Source: Swaminathania salitolerans (GTDB lineage: Bacteria; Pseudomonadota; Alphaproteobacteria; Acetobacterales; Acetobacteraceae). Taken from it: a DNA stretch of 64,000 bases. The stretch lies in assembly GCF_025994315.1 (NCBI RefSeq), contig NZ_BAQE01000029.1. One strand, given 5' to 3'. Both the position numbers and the translations under genes were made by a program. How positions within the stretch are numbered: position 1 is the first letter of the stretch; every line of letters starts with the position of its first letter. Shown here one piece after another: positions 15,608 to 24,392 of this stretch. The notes under the pieces are model-generated. The model was not told where the DNA came from. It did no database searches and saw only the letters and a program-made list of their open reading frames with translations.

Positions 15608-17753
15608 CCGCCCCCTCCATCACCTCGGCATCGTCGGCCTCCATTTCCTTGTCAAGCATATCATCCTCGTCGACGACCGGCTCGTCCGCTGACGCGGCGA
15701 TCTCGATATGACGCACGTCCAACTTGCCGGTGACCACATCGGCGATCAGGCGCTCGCGGTATTCCAGAACAAGCGAAATCTCCGCCTTCGTCTTCTCAAT
15801 CGTCTGGTTGATTTTTTTGGTCTCGCTGACCACGCGGGCGAGAATGCTTTCCTGCTCTGGCAGATCGGGAAGGCCGAGCGTGAACTCGCGCATGAAATTC
15901 AAGGGAACTCGTTGCTGACCTGCTGCTCCGGTCATTGCCATTTCGCCATCGCGCCGAAATGCGCGCAGCATTATTATCTGATACAGGAAGCGTGGGTCGA
16001 TTTCTGCGCTTGCTCGTAATACCACGAACTCCGTGGTGCCGAAGCCGATTTCGGTTTCAAGTGCGCCCAGATACGCGCCTTTTCCATTCTCGAAGCACGG
16101 CGTTATCTTGGCGACGACCACATCTTGCCGCTTGAAATAAGTATAACTGCTTCGAAGATCAGCCACCTTGCCGCGCGCACTGCAGTCAATCTCACCTGTA
16201 GCTGAAACATTCTCCATCGGCAGGAAAACAACTTCATCGCCATCTGCAAAATTTGCTGAGCTCTCGGTTCGGGAGGGATTGAAGGAAGCGACCTGCTTGA
16301 GCTTACGCACCTCCCAATGCGCAGGAACCTCAGTCATCCCATCGATGCCGGTGGGCTTCATCGGGGCGTTTGGGTTCAGGCCGCGCGTGACCACCCAGTC
16401 GATAATCGTCTGCTTCCGCTCGTTCAACAGCCCGATCAGCCGCCGCTTGTTGCGGGCCAGACGGGTCGTCAAGCGGCCATGCACATCAAGGAAATCGGCA
16501 ATCCGTGTCTGTTCCTCGGTCGGAGGAAAAGCAGACGGCATCTGCTTGAACTCGTCCCAGTAGAGCCGATTGCGGTCTGATACTATGCCCCGCGAGAACT
16601 TGTTCACCTCGCGCTTATAGGCTTCGGTTCTGAACAGGTACGCGTAGTAGCGCGGCTCGACCTCAGGGAATGGACGAGCGACAACGTAGGCGGGGCTGAT
16701 GAGGCCATCGGCGGGAGCGACGCCCACTGCGCCTTGCCACATCCTCATCATGTTGTATGCGATGTCACCCTTGGCCGCCCGCTTATACTTGCTGCGATCC
16801 GTCATCTGCTGCTTGCGCGTGCCGTTCTCCATGTCGCGAACGCGAACGCCCGTGCGCAGAGAAACTTCGAGTATCGGCAATTCCTCGAAGCCGGTCTCAA
16901 CACGCTCAGCGAACAGGCGGCCATTGCGACGGACATCCCAATGCGCAGGGATCTCGCCCAGCCAAGGAAGACCACTCTCCCGATACTGAGGAAAAGGCGC
17001 CGGGGCCATCCGGCCGCTCGCAGCTTTGACGTGAGGATTGGAATCTGCGGGCTTGGTGTCGGTAATCATTGGCTGCTCAAATAGGGAAGACTGGGGATCG
17101 CTTGGCCGCGGCTGGACGGCGTCGACCTGGGATGGCCGCCGACGAGTCCAGCCGGGGATCTCGGCATTGGGCGCGGCCTGGACCGCCTCGATGGGCTGGC
17201 CGAACAGCAGAAACTCTGAGATCGTCAGCGGCGCTATGAACCGCAGGCTCTCCGCCTCGTCGCCCTTCAGCTGCTCGCGCAGTTCCATCAGCAGCCGCCC
17301 GAGCACGTTCATACCGACGAGTGTGCCATCGTCGGCAACCTGCGCGCCCCAGAAGTCGTCTTTACGGGATTGCTCGACGATGGGGCGTTCCCCGGTCGCC
17401 AGGAGCAGCCTGCCGAACTCACGCCAGTTCTGCGCTAGCTTCACGCGCAGGCACCACCGCATAATCTTGACCCGCACAAAGTCCCAGTCGTGCCGGGAGC
17501 CCCGCCGAAACGGCTTGCTGCGCATCTTTGCTGTCATCGGGCTGTTTTCACCGACGATGAGCTGCTGCACCTCGGGCATGTGTGGGAAGCGGCATGCCTG
17601 ATAGAGCGCTTCCGACGTGCGGATGCGGATGCCGTTTACGCGAAGCGGAAATCCCGGCGCCATGTTCGACAGACCACCGAACCGCTCGTTCGTCTTGAGG
17701 AAGACGACGCTGGCGGCACGGTCATATGTGCGAACCTGGCTGGCTTGAGACAT
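15594..17753 (-). CDS. hsdS: NADAR-domain fusion to type I specificity subunit HsdS
   Basis: The product has 719 residues from the ATG at 17753, where the start shares one base with the upstream stop (TGATG). Residues about 15-185 are a NADAR/YbiA-type domain: F-L-K-T-N-E-R-F-G-G-L-S-N-M, T-S-E-A-L-Y-Q-A-C-R-F, then D-D-F-W-G-A-Q and N-V-L-G-R-L-L-M-E-L-R. A linker with Pro and charged residues leads to a complete HsdS at about 255-690, with two target-recognition halves, each opening with P-W-L-G-E-I-P-A-H-W or E-V-P-A-H-W and each ending in a coiled helix. The tail is very acidic. HsdS alone is about 400-450 residues, so the N-terminal domain is a true extra. NADAR proteins act on ADP-ribosyl or N-glycosidic linkages; a role on DNA here is inference. 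Confidence 0.88.
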   Translation of the reverse strand: MSQASQVRTYDRAASVVFLKTNERFGGLSNMAPGFPLRVNGIRIRTSEALYQACRFPHMPEVQQLIVGENSPMTAKMRSKPFRRGSRHDWDFVRVKIMRWCLRVKLAQNWREFGRLLLATGERPIVEQSRKDDFWGAQVADDGTLVGMNVLGRLLMELREQLKGDEAESLRFIAPLTISEFLLFGQPIEAVQAAPNAEIPGWTRRRPSQVDAVQPRPSDPQSSLFEQPMITDTKPADSNPHVKAASGRMAPAPFPQYRESGLPWLGEIPAHWDVRRNGRLFAERVETGFEELPILEVSLRTGVRVRDMENGTRKQQMTDRSKYKRAAKGDIAYNMMRMWQGAVGVAPADGLISPAYVVARPFPEVEPRYYAYLFRTEAYKREVNKFSRGIVSDRNRLYWDEFKQMPSAFPPTEEQTRIADFLDVHGRLTTRLARNKRRLIGLLNERKQTIIDWVVTRGLNPNAPMKPTGIDGMTEVPAHWEVRKLKQVASFNPSRTESSANFADGDEVVFLPMENVSATGEIDCSARGKVADLRSSYTYFKRQDVVVAKITPCFENGKGAYLGALETEIGFGTTEFVVLRASAEIDPRFLYQIIMLRAFRRDGEMAMTGAAGQQRVPLNFMREFTLGLPDLPEQESILARVVSETKKINQTIEKTKAEISLVLEYRERLIADVVTGKLDVRHIEIAASADEPVVDEDDMLDKEMEADDAEVMEGADADN

Positions 17754-18787
17754 CAGAAAACGTCCTTCGCCAACATCGCCATGAAGCGCTTCATCGATGT
17801 GTCGCTGTTGGTCGTCCGCGGGAACAGCGGATGCCAGGGATCGCCCGCCCAGAAAGCTAGAGGCGCGTTGTTCGGGCAATTCCTGAAGGTGACGATCAGC
17901 GAGCCGAAGCCGAGCGTGTCGAGGATCATGTTGCCCAACGGGCGCTGATATTGATTGAGGTGAGGGCACATCTGTCGGATGCGAACGCCAGCCTTCAGAA
18001 ATTCATTTTCCAAGAGCTGGCGACCAATGTCGCTGGAGAAGATGCCATTCCCGCCGACATTGCCTGCGGTGCGCAGGTTGGGGGCATAGCGCATCGCAGC
18101 GACGTAGGCTTTGACACCCTCGTCGTCTGGGATCGCGACTGGTCGCAGGACGTCGGAAGTTGTGGTGTGGGCCTTTCGGTCTTCCAGCTCGATCGCACGC
18201 CACCAGGTTAGGTCGACTTTCTTACCAGAAGCTGTTGCGGCCTCCTTAATTTTGCCGTTGGCGTAATGCTGTCCGCCGCTATGCAGCGCGATGGTGATAA
18301 CGTGCACTTTCGCCTCGGCTGGAGCCTCGTTTGCGATCCACGTTTCGAGATCGCGCCGGACGCGGTTCCCGGTGAAGATGGCGTCGTCCAGATAGACGAA
18401 GGCGTGTGGTGCAGTACCACAATCTATAGCGGCGAAACCGCACTTTTCCTCCAGCACCTTGCTGAACAGCGCGAGCATCTCCTTCTGGCTGGCGCCGCCG
18501 CCCTGAATGTCCAGAAACTTCACGCCCTTCCAGTAGGTGCATGGATCATCGCCGACGAGCTTTTCGGTCTGGAACAACCCGGCTAGGAACTTTTTCGTCC
18601 TTTTGCGCGAAAAGTAGGTCTGCTTGAGGACATGGTCCATCTCGCGTAGGATCGGGAGCTGCACCGCGGGGTCAAATTGGTTGATCCAGCGCTCGACATG
18701 CTCCGGTGTCGGCGCCGCTAGATCACCCTCACGATAATCGGCAGTCGTCGCGACTATCGACGCGAGAAGGTCGTCCCGTTCAGCCAT
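17753..18787 (-). CDS. Phosphoribosyltransferase-like protein (PRTase conflict-system type)
   Basis: A 344-residue protein from the ATG at 18787, chosen for its GGAGAG ribosome site; a TTG at 18832 overlapping the previous stop is possible. The core motif V-Y-L-D-D-A-I-F-T-G-N-R-V (131-143) is the PRPP-binding signature of type I phosphoribosyltransferases (hydrophobic strand, D-D, T-G). The flanks do not look like a biosynthetic PRTase: there is a helical N-terminal domain and a long C-terminal part with a N-V-G-G-N-G-I-F region. Similar stand-alone PRTases have been noted in bacterial conflict systems. It is coupled to the NADAR-HsdS gene, which hints at nucleotide or base chemistry linked to restriction. 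The substrate is unknown. Confidence 0.75.
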   Translation of the reverse strand: MAERDDLLASIVATTADYREGDLAAPTPEHVERWINQFDPAVQLPILREMDHVLKQTYFSRKRTKKFLAGLFQTEKLVGDDPCTYWKGVKFLDIQGGGASQKEMLALFSKVLEEKCGFAAIDCGTAPHAFVYLDDAIFTGNRVRRDLETWIANEAPAEAKVHVITIALHSGGQHYANGKIKEAATASGKKVDLTWWRAIELEDRKAHTTTSDVLRPVAIPDDEGVKAYVAAMRYAPNLRTAGNVGGNGIFSSDIGRQLLENEFLKAGVRIRQMCPHLNQYQRPLGNMILDTLGFGSLIVTFRNCPNNAPLAFWAGDPWHPLFPRTTNSDTSMKRFMAMLAKDVF

Positions 18788-18828
18788 GTCTCGTCTCTCC
18801 GTTTGCGTTGCGTGTCCGTGACGGCATT

Positions 18829-20625
18829 TCAAAGCCCCTTGAAGTAGGTTTTGATTTTTTGGGCCATCAACTTGCGTCGCTGTTCCAGGAAGTCATCGAA
18901 GGATGGGATCTCTCCGTCCAGCATGCACTCCGGCAAGCAACTCATCCGCAGATTGGCCCGCAACTCCTCAATCGTCGTGATGCCACCATACTTCTTGGCG
19001 CCGCCGTTGCACTGGTCCGCCAGCTCAGCGAAGTAAGTCTTCGGGTCGCGGTCACCGATGCCGATGTTGATCTCGCTCTGGGCCAGGACGAAGTTGGCGA
19101 TCTGGTTGTAGCGGCCGCGCGTAAGCCCCTGGCCCTTGAGGTGATTACGCGGATAAACGTGATGCACGTCGCTCCGGTTCAACAGCAGGTCACGCACGGT
19201 GATGTCACGCGACAGGAACCCAAGGTCGCCGAGCTTCACCTGGGCTGCCCGATAGACAAGGAAGTAGGGACTAGAAGCGGACGATGTATCCATCTCCTGC
19301 GGCAGCAGAGTGTTCCAGAAGCTTTCGGGCAGCTCCGCGTCGATCACCGCATCGGTGTATGAGGCCAGGCCTCGGGACTCGATCTGACGGATATCGAAAT
19401 CGAAGGCCGTTTCGGGACTGCCCGAATAACGCCCGCGCAGGAGCGACATGACGTACCAGCGCCGAACGAGCCGCTCGATGTCGGCGGCCGGCACGCCTTC
19501 GGCGCGGCCACGAAGGTAGAGGATGTAAGCAAAGTTGATGGCGTTCTGGCTGCGGATCAGGCCGGAGGTGACGAACCCGGCCGAGCGCAGGATCATCGTG
19601 AGCCTGTCAAAGTGGGTCTTATTGATGAAGTTGAGGACACCGGCCTTCAGCTTGTCGAAGGCCTCCTCGGCGACCACTTCCTCGTATTGCTTCGTCTCGA
19701 AGTTACGTCCCGACAGCAGGGCGACCAAATCCTGCAACTTGCCCCTGCGGAACTCCGACGTGAACGCCACGCGCAGCATATCGGTGTAGGACGGATCGTA
19801 GAGGTCGTCGCTCACGTCCTTCAGCCAACGCATCTTCGGCAGGAACTCGGAAGCGGCGAATGCCTTGTCGCCCTTCTCGATGCGAGGCAGGAATTCGGGC
19901 GCGACGGCGAGGTGGCAGAAATAGTCGATCGCCTTGCGCAGCATGTTGCCGCCATAGGTGTCGTTCGCCGCGATTTTCGACATGGCAAAATCGGCCTGAC
20001 TGAGCGATGCCCCGGCCGAATTCACCCGGATGAAGATCTCGGTGACCGTCTCGATGTCGAGATCTTCGGCCAGCTCGATGATGCCGACCTGATTGTTGAT
20101 GATCTTGCGGACCTTTTCCAGCACTAATGAAATCTGGTCTTGATCAGCGTCCGGATTGCGCGCTGTATATTCGCGCGTAAGCTTGGTCAGGCTGGCATCA
20201 GGCGCGAAGACCGTTGCCAGGTCGGGGATCCACGAGGCGTCCTTATGGATGGCCGGGTTCGAAACCTCGAAGCGCTCCTCGACCGGGTGGAATGCGATTC
20301 GTATGCGTACGGTCTCGTAATCCTTGGTCAGCACCTCCTGGCCGAGCAATGCGGCCATGAGCGCGGTGACGCGCTGTTGCCCGTCGATCAAAATGCGCTT
20401 ACCCGAGGATGTGGAACCATCTTTCAGCCTTACCGACGGGTTCCGCCAGGCGATCAGATAGCCGACAGGATAGCCCTGATAGAGCGAGTCCAGAAGGTTG
20501 CGGACCTTGGTAGCACCCCAAACGAAGGGGCGCTGGATTTCCGGTATCGCGATCTCGCCCGACTTCACCCAGATAAGCAGGGTTTCGATCGGATGGGGGG
20601 TGACTGAGTACCGTTGGGTAGCCAT
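18829..20625 (-). CDS. DUF262/DUF1524 protein (GmrSD-like nuclease)
   Basis: A 598-residue protein. The N-terminal DUF262 (ParB/sulfiredoxin-like) domain shows I-P-E-I-Q-R-P-F-V-W (27-36) and the hallmark I-D-G-Q-Q-R (80-85). A long helical middle follows. Near 487 is V-H-H-V-Y-P-R-N-H-L, the HNH-type motif of the DUF1524/GmrD domain, followed by N-Q-I-A-N. GmrSD cuts glucosylated hydroxymethylcytosine DNA, with the DUF262 NTPase-like part controlling the nuclease. Here it lies only 2 bp behind hsdM and upstream of the PRTase gene, so it is part of the type I operon and not a separate system. Which modified DNA, if any, it recognises is unknown. Confidence 0.85.
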   Translation of the reverse strand: MATQRYSVTPHPIETLLIWVKSGEIAIPEIQRPFVWGATKVRNLLDSLYQGYPVGYLIAWRNPSVRLKDGSTSSGKRILIDGQQRVTALMAALLGQEVLTKDYETVRIRIAFHPVEERFEVSNPAIHKDASWIPDLATVFAPDASLTKLTREYTARNPDADQDQISLVLEKVRKIINNQVGIIELAEDLDIETVTEIFIRVNSAGASLSQADFAMSKIAANDTYGGNMLRKAIDYFCHLAVAPEFLPRIEKGDKAFAASEFLPKMRWLKDVSDDLYDPSYTDMLRVAFTSEFRRGKLQDLVALLSGRNFETKQYEEVVAEEAFDKLKAGVLNFINKTHFDRLTMILRSAGFVTSGLIRSQNAINFAYILYLRGRAEGVPAADIERLVRRWYVMSLLRGRYSGSPETAFDFDIRQIESRGLASYTDAVIDAELPESFWNTLLPQEMDTSSASSPYFLVYRAAQVKLGDLGFLSRDITVRDLLLNRSDVHHVYPRNHLKGQGLTRGRYNQIANFVLAQSEINIGIGDRDPKTYFAELADQCNGGAKKYGGITTIEELRANLRMSCLPECMLDGEIPSFDDFLEQRRKLMAQKIKTYFKGL

Positions 20626-20627
20626 GC

Positions 20628-22760
20628 TCAGTGGCCTCCCGTTAACACGTCTTCAAGAAGGCCTTCGGTTTCCTGCTCAAGAGCCCGGATGTCGGCCTCG
20701 ATCTCTTGGAGCGTCCGCAGCGGCTGCGGCTTGTAGAAGTGCCGCGTGAAGGAAATTTCATAGCCGATGACCGTCTTGGAGGGATCGATCCATGCGTCGG
20801 CCGCATGAGGCAGAACTTCGCGACGGAAGAACGCCTCGATACCGCCGTCATCTAAAAACGGCACCTGTTCGGTGTCCCTCAACTCCGTGTCCGGTTCGAA
20901 TTCGACGATCGCCGGTTTGCCACCGACGGTCAGATGATAGTTGCCGTGAAGCGCATCAGAGTCCTCATCGGCGCCCGGCTTGATCTTGGACACCTTCTTG
21001 ATGACCGGTTTCGCCCCGGAATCTTTTATGCCCAATCCTGCCATCAGGAGCTTCTGGCGCTTGGCTGTCATACGGACGCCGCGCTTGCACGCCACAGCTT
21101 CGACTTCTTCAAGGAAGCGGTTGAAATCGAGATGGGGGCCTTCGCCAAGCTGCTCAGCCACCGCTTCCACAACGTCAATGAGGGGCTCTTCAGCAGCCTC
21201 CGCGCACGTCTTTGCGAGGCGACGCTGCGAGATCGCGGACAGTTCGACCTTTAAGCGCAAGGGCCGCTCGACCGTCACCTTCCAGTAACCGAACGCCGCG
21301 TTGGGGAAGATCTTCGACTGCTCGCTTTCCTCGCTGTTGAGGAAGCTGTCGCAGATGCGCTTAATGCCATCCGGCCCGAGAATGCAGTTCTTCTTACCGA
21401 GGTTTTTCCGCAGAGGTTTGAACCATGCCGTCGCATCAATCAGCTGGACCTTGCCCTTGCGGGACTCTGCCTTGCGATTGCTGAGCACCCAAATGTAAGT
21501 CGCGATACCAGTGTTGTAGAAAATGTTTAGCGGCAGCGCGATGATGGCCTCAAGCCAATCATTCTCGATGACCCAGCGCCGCACATTGCTCTCACCCGAT
21601 CCCGCATCGCCCGTGAACAGAGATGAGCCATTGTGGACCTCGGCGATCCGGCTGCCGACCTTGGTGGCCTTCTTCATCTTGCTCAGCATGTTGGCTAGAA
21701 ACACCATCTGGCCATCGCTGGAGCGCGTGATCAGGCTGTACTCGGGATCGCCATCGTGCTCGATCACAAAGCGGGGGTCGGTGATGTCCTTCTTGCCGCC
21801 GAGCCGGTCGAGATCGGATTTCCAGCTCTTGCCGTAAGGAGGGTTCGAAAGCATGAAATCGAACTCACTCGATGGGAATGCATCGCTGGAGAGCGTCGAG
21901 CCATACTTCATGTTCTCGGCTTCGGCCCCTTCACCTTTAAGGATGAGGTCCGCCTTGCTGATGGCGAATGTCTCGGGATTGACCTCCTGTCCGTAGAGGT
22001 GGACCGACACCTCTTTCCCGTGGTCGGTCGCTAACTTGATCAGCGTCTCTTCCGCGACCGTCAGCATGCCTCCCGTGCCGCAGGCACCATCGTAGACGAG
22101 ATAGGTGCCTGACTGAATTTCATCCGTGATCGGCATGAAGATCAGGTACGCCATGAGCTCGACCACGTCGCGAGGCGTGAAGTGCTCTCCGGCCTCCTCG
22201 TTGTTCTCTTCGTTAAACCGCCTGATAAGCTCCTCGAAGATTGTTCCCATTGAGTGGTTGTCGAGCCCGGGCAGACGCACACTTCCGTTTTGGTGCAGCA
22301 CGGGCTTAGGGCTGAGATTAACCGATGGGTCGAGGAACTTTTCGATCAGGAACCCGAGCGCGTCCGCTTCGACAAGCGTTGGGATCTGATTGCGGAACTT
22401 GAACTTGTCGAGCACTTCCTGAACATTCGGGGAGAAGCCGTCGAGGTAGGCCTCGAAGTCCGACTTCAGCTGCTGGCGGCGTGCGCGAGACGTGAGGTCG
22501 CGAAGCCGGAACTGCGATGTGTTGTAGAAGGCTTCTCCCGACGCTTGGCAAAGCGCCGCATGCTGGTTGGCGATACCAGCTTTGTCCAACTGCGCCTTCA
22601 TGGCTAGAACCGCATCCTTGGTCGGTTCAAGGACAGCGTCGAGCCGGCGAATTACTGTCATTGGCAGGATAACATCGCGATACTTACCTCGAACATATAC
22701 ATCGCGCAGAACATCGTCCGCGATATTCCAGATGAAATTACTGATGTTCAAATCGCTCAC
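20628..22760 (-). CDS. hsdM: Type I restriction enzyme M subunit (N6-adenine methylase)
   Basis: A 710-residue protein with a GTG start at 22760 (V-S-D-L-N-I-S-N-F-I-W) behind an AGGGG ribosome site; the open frame further up is not coding. The HsdM N-terminal helical domain is followed by methylase motifs: D-G-A-C-G-T-G-G-M near 225 (SAM binding) and L-S-N-P-P-Y-G-K near 308 (N6-adenine catalytic NPPY). It is longer than many HsdM (about 500), with an extra C-terminal region. It overlaps the small HTH gene by 23 bp and is the first enzyme gene of the operon. Confidence 0.93.
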   Translation of the reverse strand: MSDLNISNFIWNIADDVLRDVYVRGKYRDVILPMTVIRRLDAVLEPTKDAVLAMKAQLDKAGIANQHAALCQASGEAFYNTSQFRLRDLTSRARRQQLKSDFEAYLDGFSPNVQEVLDKFKFRNQIPTLVEADALGFLIEKFLDPSVNLSPKPVLHQNGSVRLPGLDNHSMGTIFEELIRRFNEENNEEAGEHFTPRDVVELMAYLIFMPITDEIQSGTYLVYDGACGTGGMLTVAEETLIKLATDHGKEVSVHLYGQEVNPETFAISKADLILKGEGAEAENMKYGSTLSSDAFPSSEFDFMLSNPPYGKSWKSDLDRLGGKKDITDPRFVIEHDGDPEYSLITRSSDGQMVFLANMLSKMKKATKVGSRIAEVHNGSSLFTGDAGSGESNVRRWVIENDWLEAIIALPLNIFYNTGIATYIWVLSNRKAESRKGKVQLIDATAWFKPLRKNLGKKNCILGPDGIKRICDSFLNSEESEQSKIFPNAAFGYWKVTVERPLRLKVELSAISQRRLAKTCAEAAEEPLIDVVEAVAEQLGEGPHLDFNRFLEEVEAVACKRGVRMTAKRQKLLMAGLGIKDSGAKPVIKKVSKIKPGADEDSDALHGNYHLTVGGKPAIVEFEPDTELRDTEQVPFLDDGGIEAFFRREVLPHAADAWIDPSKTVIGYEISFTRHFYKPQPLRTLQEIEADIRALEQETEGLLEDVLTGGH

Positions 22761-22974
22761 TCGTTTCCCCTCGAACACTCTTTTGGGCAGCTTTTTTCTG
22801 CAGGTCGATCCAACCATCGAGATCCGATCTCTTGAAGCGCCACGCGCCGGCCACTTTGAACCCCGGCAGATCACCGCGCTTGGCTAGTCGGTAAATCGTT
22901 TTCTCGTCGACGTTCAGATAGGCTGCCACGCCCCGCACAGTCATCGCCTGCTCAGGTGCTTCTTCCATCGTCAT
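22738..22974 (-). CDS. Small HTH (AlpA/excisionase-type) DNA-binding protein heading the RM operon
   Basis: A 78-residue protein with an HTH-17 domain over residues 10-58 (V-R-G-V-A-A-Y-L-N-V-D-E-K-T-I-Y-R-L, then W-R-F-K-R-S-D-L-D-G-W-I). Its 3' end overlaps the hsdM GTG start by 23 bp, so the two are translationally coupled. It could be a controller of the restriction operon or a relict excisionase. The strong coupling favours a regulatory role. Confidence 0.75.
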   Translation of the reverse strand: MTMEEAPEQAMTVRGVAAYLNVDEKTIYRLAKRGDLPGFKVAGAWRFKRSDLDGWIDLQKKAAQKSVRGETSERFEHQ

Positions 22975-23245
22975 CCTCGCTATTCTTTGAGACGATAGCA
23001 GTCGAATTCTGGGTAGGCCAGTCCAAACGTGGTCGTTGCAGCACGACGCTCAGTGTAGGCAACGGCTCAAGGAATGGTATAGAGGGCTATGGAGTAGACG
23101 TAGTTCTCATCGGTATCCCGCATGGCACGCTTGGTGAGATACGAACCTCGACCTGGTAAAATGCATGTACAAGTCCGCTATCCGTCTTTGTCGGCAGAGT
23201 GTCGGATGTTTGATGTCGTCTTTCGGGAAACGCTCTCAACAGAAG
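22975..23245. promoter_or_regulatory. Upstream region of the RM operon
   Basis: The 271-bp spacer between the HTH gene start and the IS element should hold the operon promoter, reading left. No promoter stands out by eye. A 67-codon plus-strand frame (22956-23159) ends inside it but has no family resemblance. Confidence 0.35.
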
Positions 23246-23305
23246 TGGTCCCCGTTTTTCAGACAGGGGCATAAGGTATAGACCGGCCTGAGAGAGGACG
23301 GGTTT

Positions 23306-23617
23306 ATGGGTAAGGTTACGCGGAAGAGGTATTCGGGCGAGTTCAAGTTTCGGGTGGCGCTGGAGGCGATCCGGGGCGAGCAGACGCTGGCGGAACTGGC
23401 GTCGAAGCACGGTGTGCATCAGACGATGATCGCCCAATGGAAGCGCCAGGCGATTGAGGGGATGGCAGGTATTTTCTCCGGCAAGACGGCACCGGAGTCG
23501 ACAGCCAGCCCGGCTGACAAGGAGAAGCTGCATGCCAAGATCGGTCAGCTTCTGGTGGAACGAGATTTTTTGCGGGATGCCTCTATTCGGTTGGGCGTGA
23601 TCAGAGGCGGCAAATGA
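23306..23617 (+). CDS. IS3-family transposase OrfA (HTH)
   Basis: A 103-residue protein with an N-terminal HTH (K-R-Y-S-G-E-F-K-F-R-V-A-L-E-A, then L-A-S-K-H-G-V-H-Q-T-M-I-A-Q-W-K) and a C-terminal leucine-zipper-like helix (L-H-A-K-I-G-Q-L-L-V-E-R-D-F-L). It binds the IS ends. Its stop overlaps the orfB start (AATGA), the usual coupling point in this family. Confidence 0.9.
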   Translation: MGKVTRKRYSGEFKFRVALEAIRGEQTLAELASKHGVHQTMIAQWKRQAIEGMAGIFSGKTAPESTASPADKEKLHAKIGQLLVERDFLRDASIRLGVIRGGK

Positions 23618-24392
23618 TCGACCTGATGCGGCCGATCGACGCGCAGTTCCTGGAGACACCGTATTACGGGTCGCGGCAGATGACGCGGCACCTTCGGCGG
23701 CTCGGCCATGATGTCGGACGCAAGCGTGTCCGCCGGCTCATGACAGTCATGAGGCTGCGGGCGATCTATCAGAGGCCGCGCACGACCGTGCCACATCCGG
23801 CGCATCGGAAATATCCCTGTCTGCTGCGGGATCTCGTGAGCGATCGGCCCAATCAGGTCTGGTGCTCGGACATCACCTATATTCCAATGCGCAAGGGCTT
23901 CCTCTACCTCGTGTCGATCATGGACTGGTCGACGCGCGAGGTTTTGTCGTGGCGGTTGTCGAACACTATGGATTCAGAATTCTGTATCGAAGCGCTGCAG
24001 GAGGCCCTGATCCGGTATGGCGCGCCGGAGATCTTCAACACGGACCAGGGCTCGAATTCACGACGCCCCGGTTCACGGAGGTGCTGGAAGCGCGCCTGAT
24101 CCGCATCAGCATGGACGGACGGGGACGCTGGTTGGACAACGTGTTCATCGAGCGCCTGTGGCGTTCTCTGAAATACGAATGCGTCTATCTCCACGCATTC
24201 GAGAGCGGTTCGGAGCTGCGGGCCGGGCTTACCGGGTGGATCGCTCACTATAATGGGCATCGTCCGCATTCGGTACTGGGTGGACGAACGCCCGATGAGG
24301 CGTATCATGACGCATCGACACCATCAGGTCCGGGGTTAACCCCGGACCTGATGGTCAATAGCAACAGCCACGCCGTCAGAATGGCGGCATGA
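23614..24392 (+). pseudogene. IS3-family transposase OrfB, broken by a 1-bp deletion
   Basis: The DDE integrase core is visible: W-C-S-D-I-T-Y (first Asp) and F-N-T-D-Q-G-S (second Asp) in the first frame; N-V-F-I-E-R-L-W-R-S-L-K-Y-E (Glu) and H-Y-N-G-H-R-P-H in another. The switch is at about 24052, where family members read D-Q-G-S-Q-F but the DNA reads GGCTCGAATTC, one base (a C) short of GGCTCGCAATTC. The first frame then stops at 24099 and the second runs to 24392. The second Asp and the Glu are therefore no longer in one protein, so this copy should be inactive. Confidence 0.85.

Noticed and set aside
23087..23659. 190-codon minus-strand frame across the IS left end
   Set aside because: It is antisense to the IS orfA and does not resemble a known protein.
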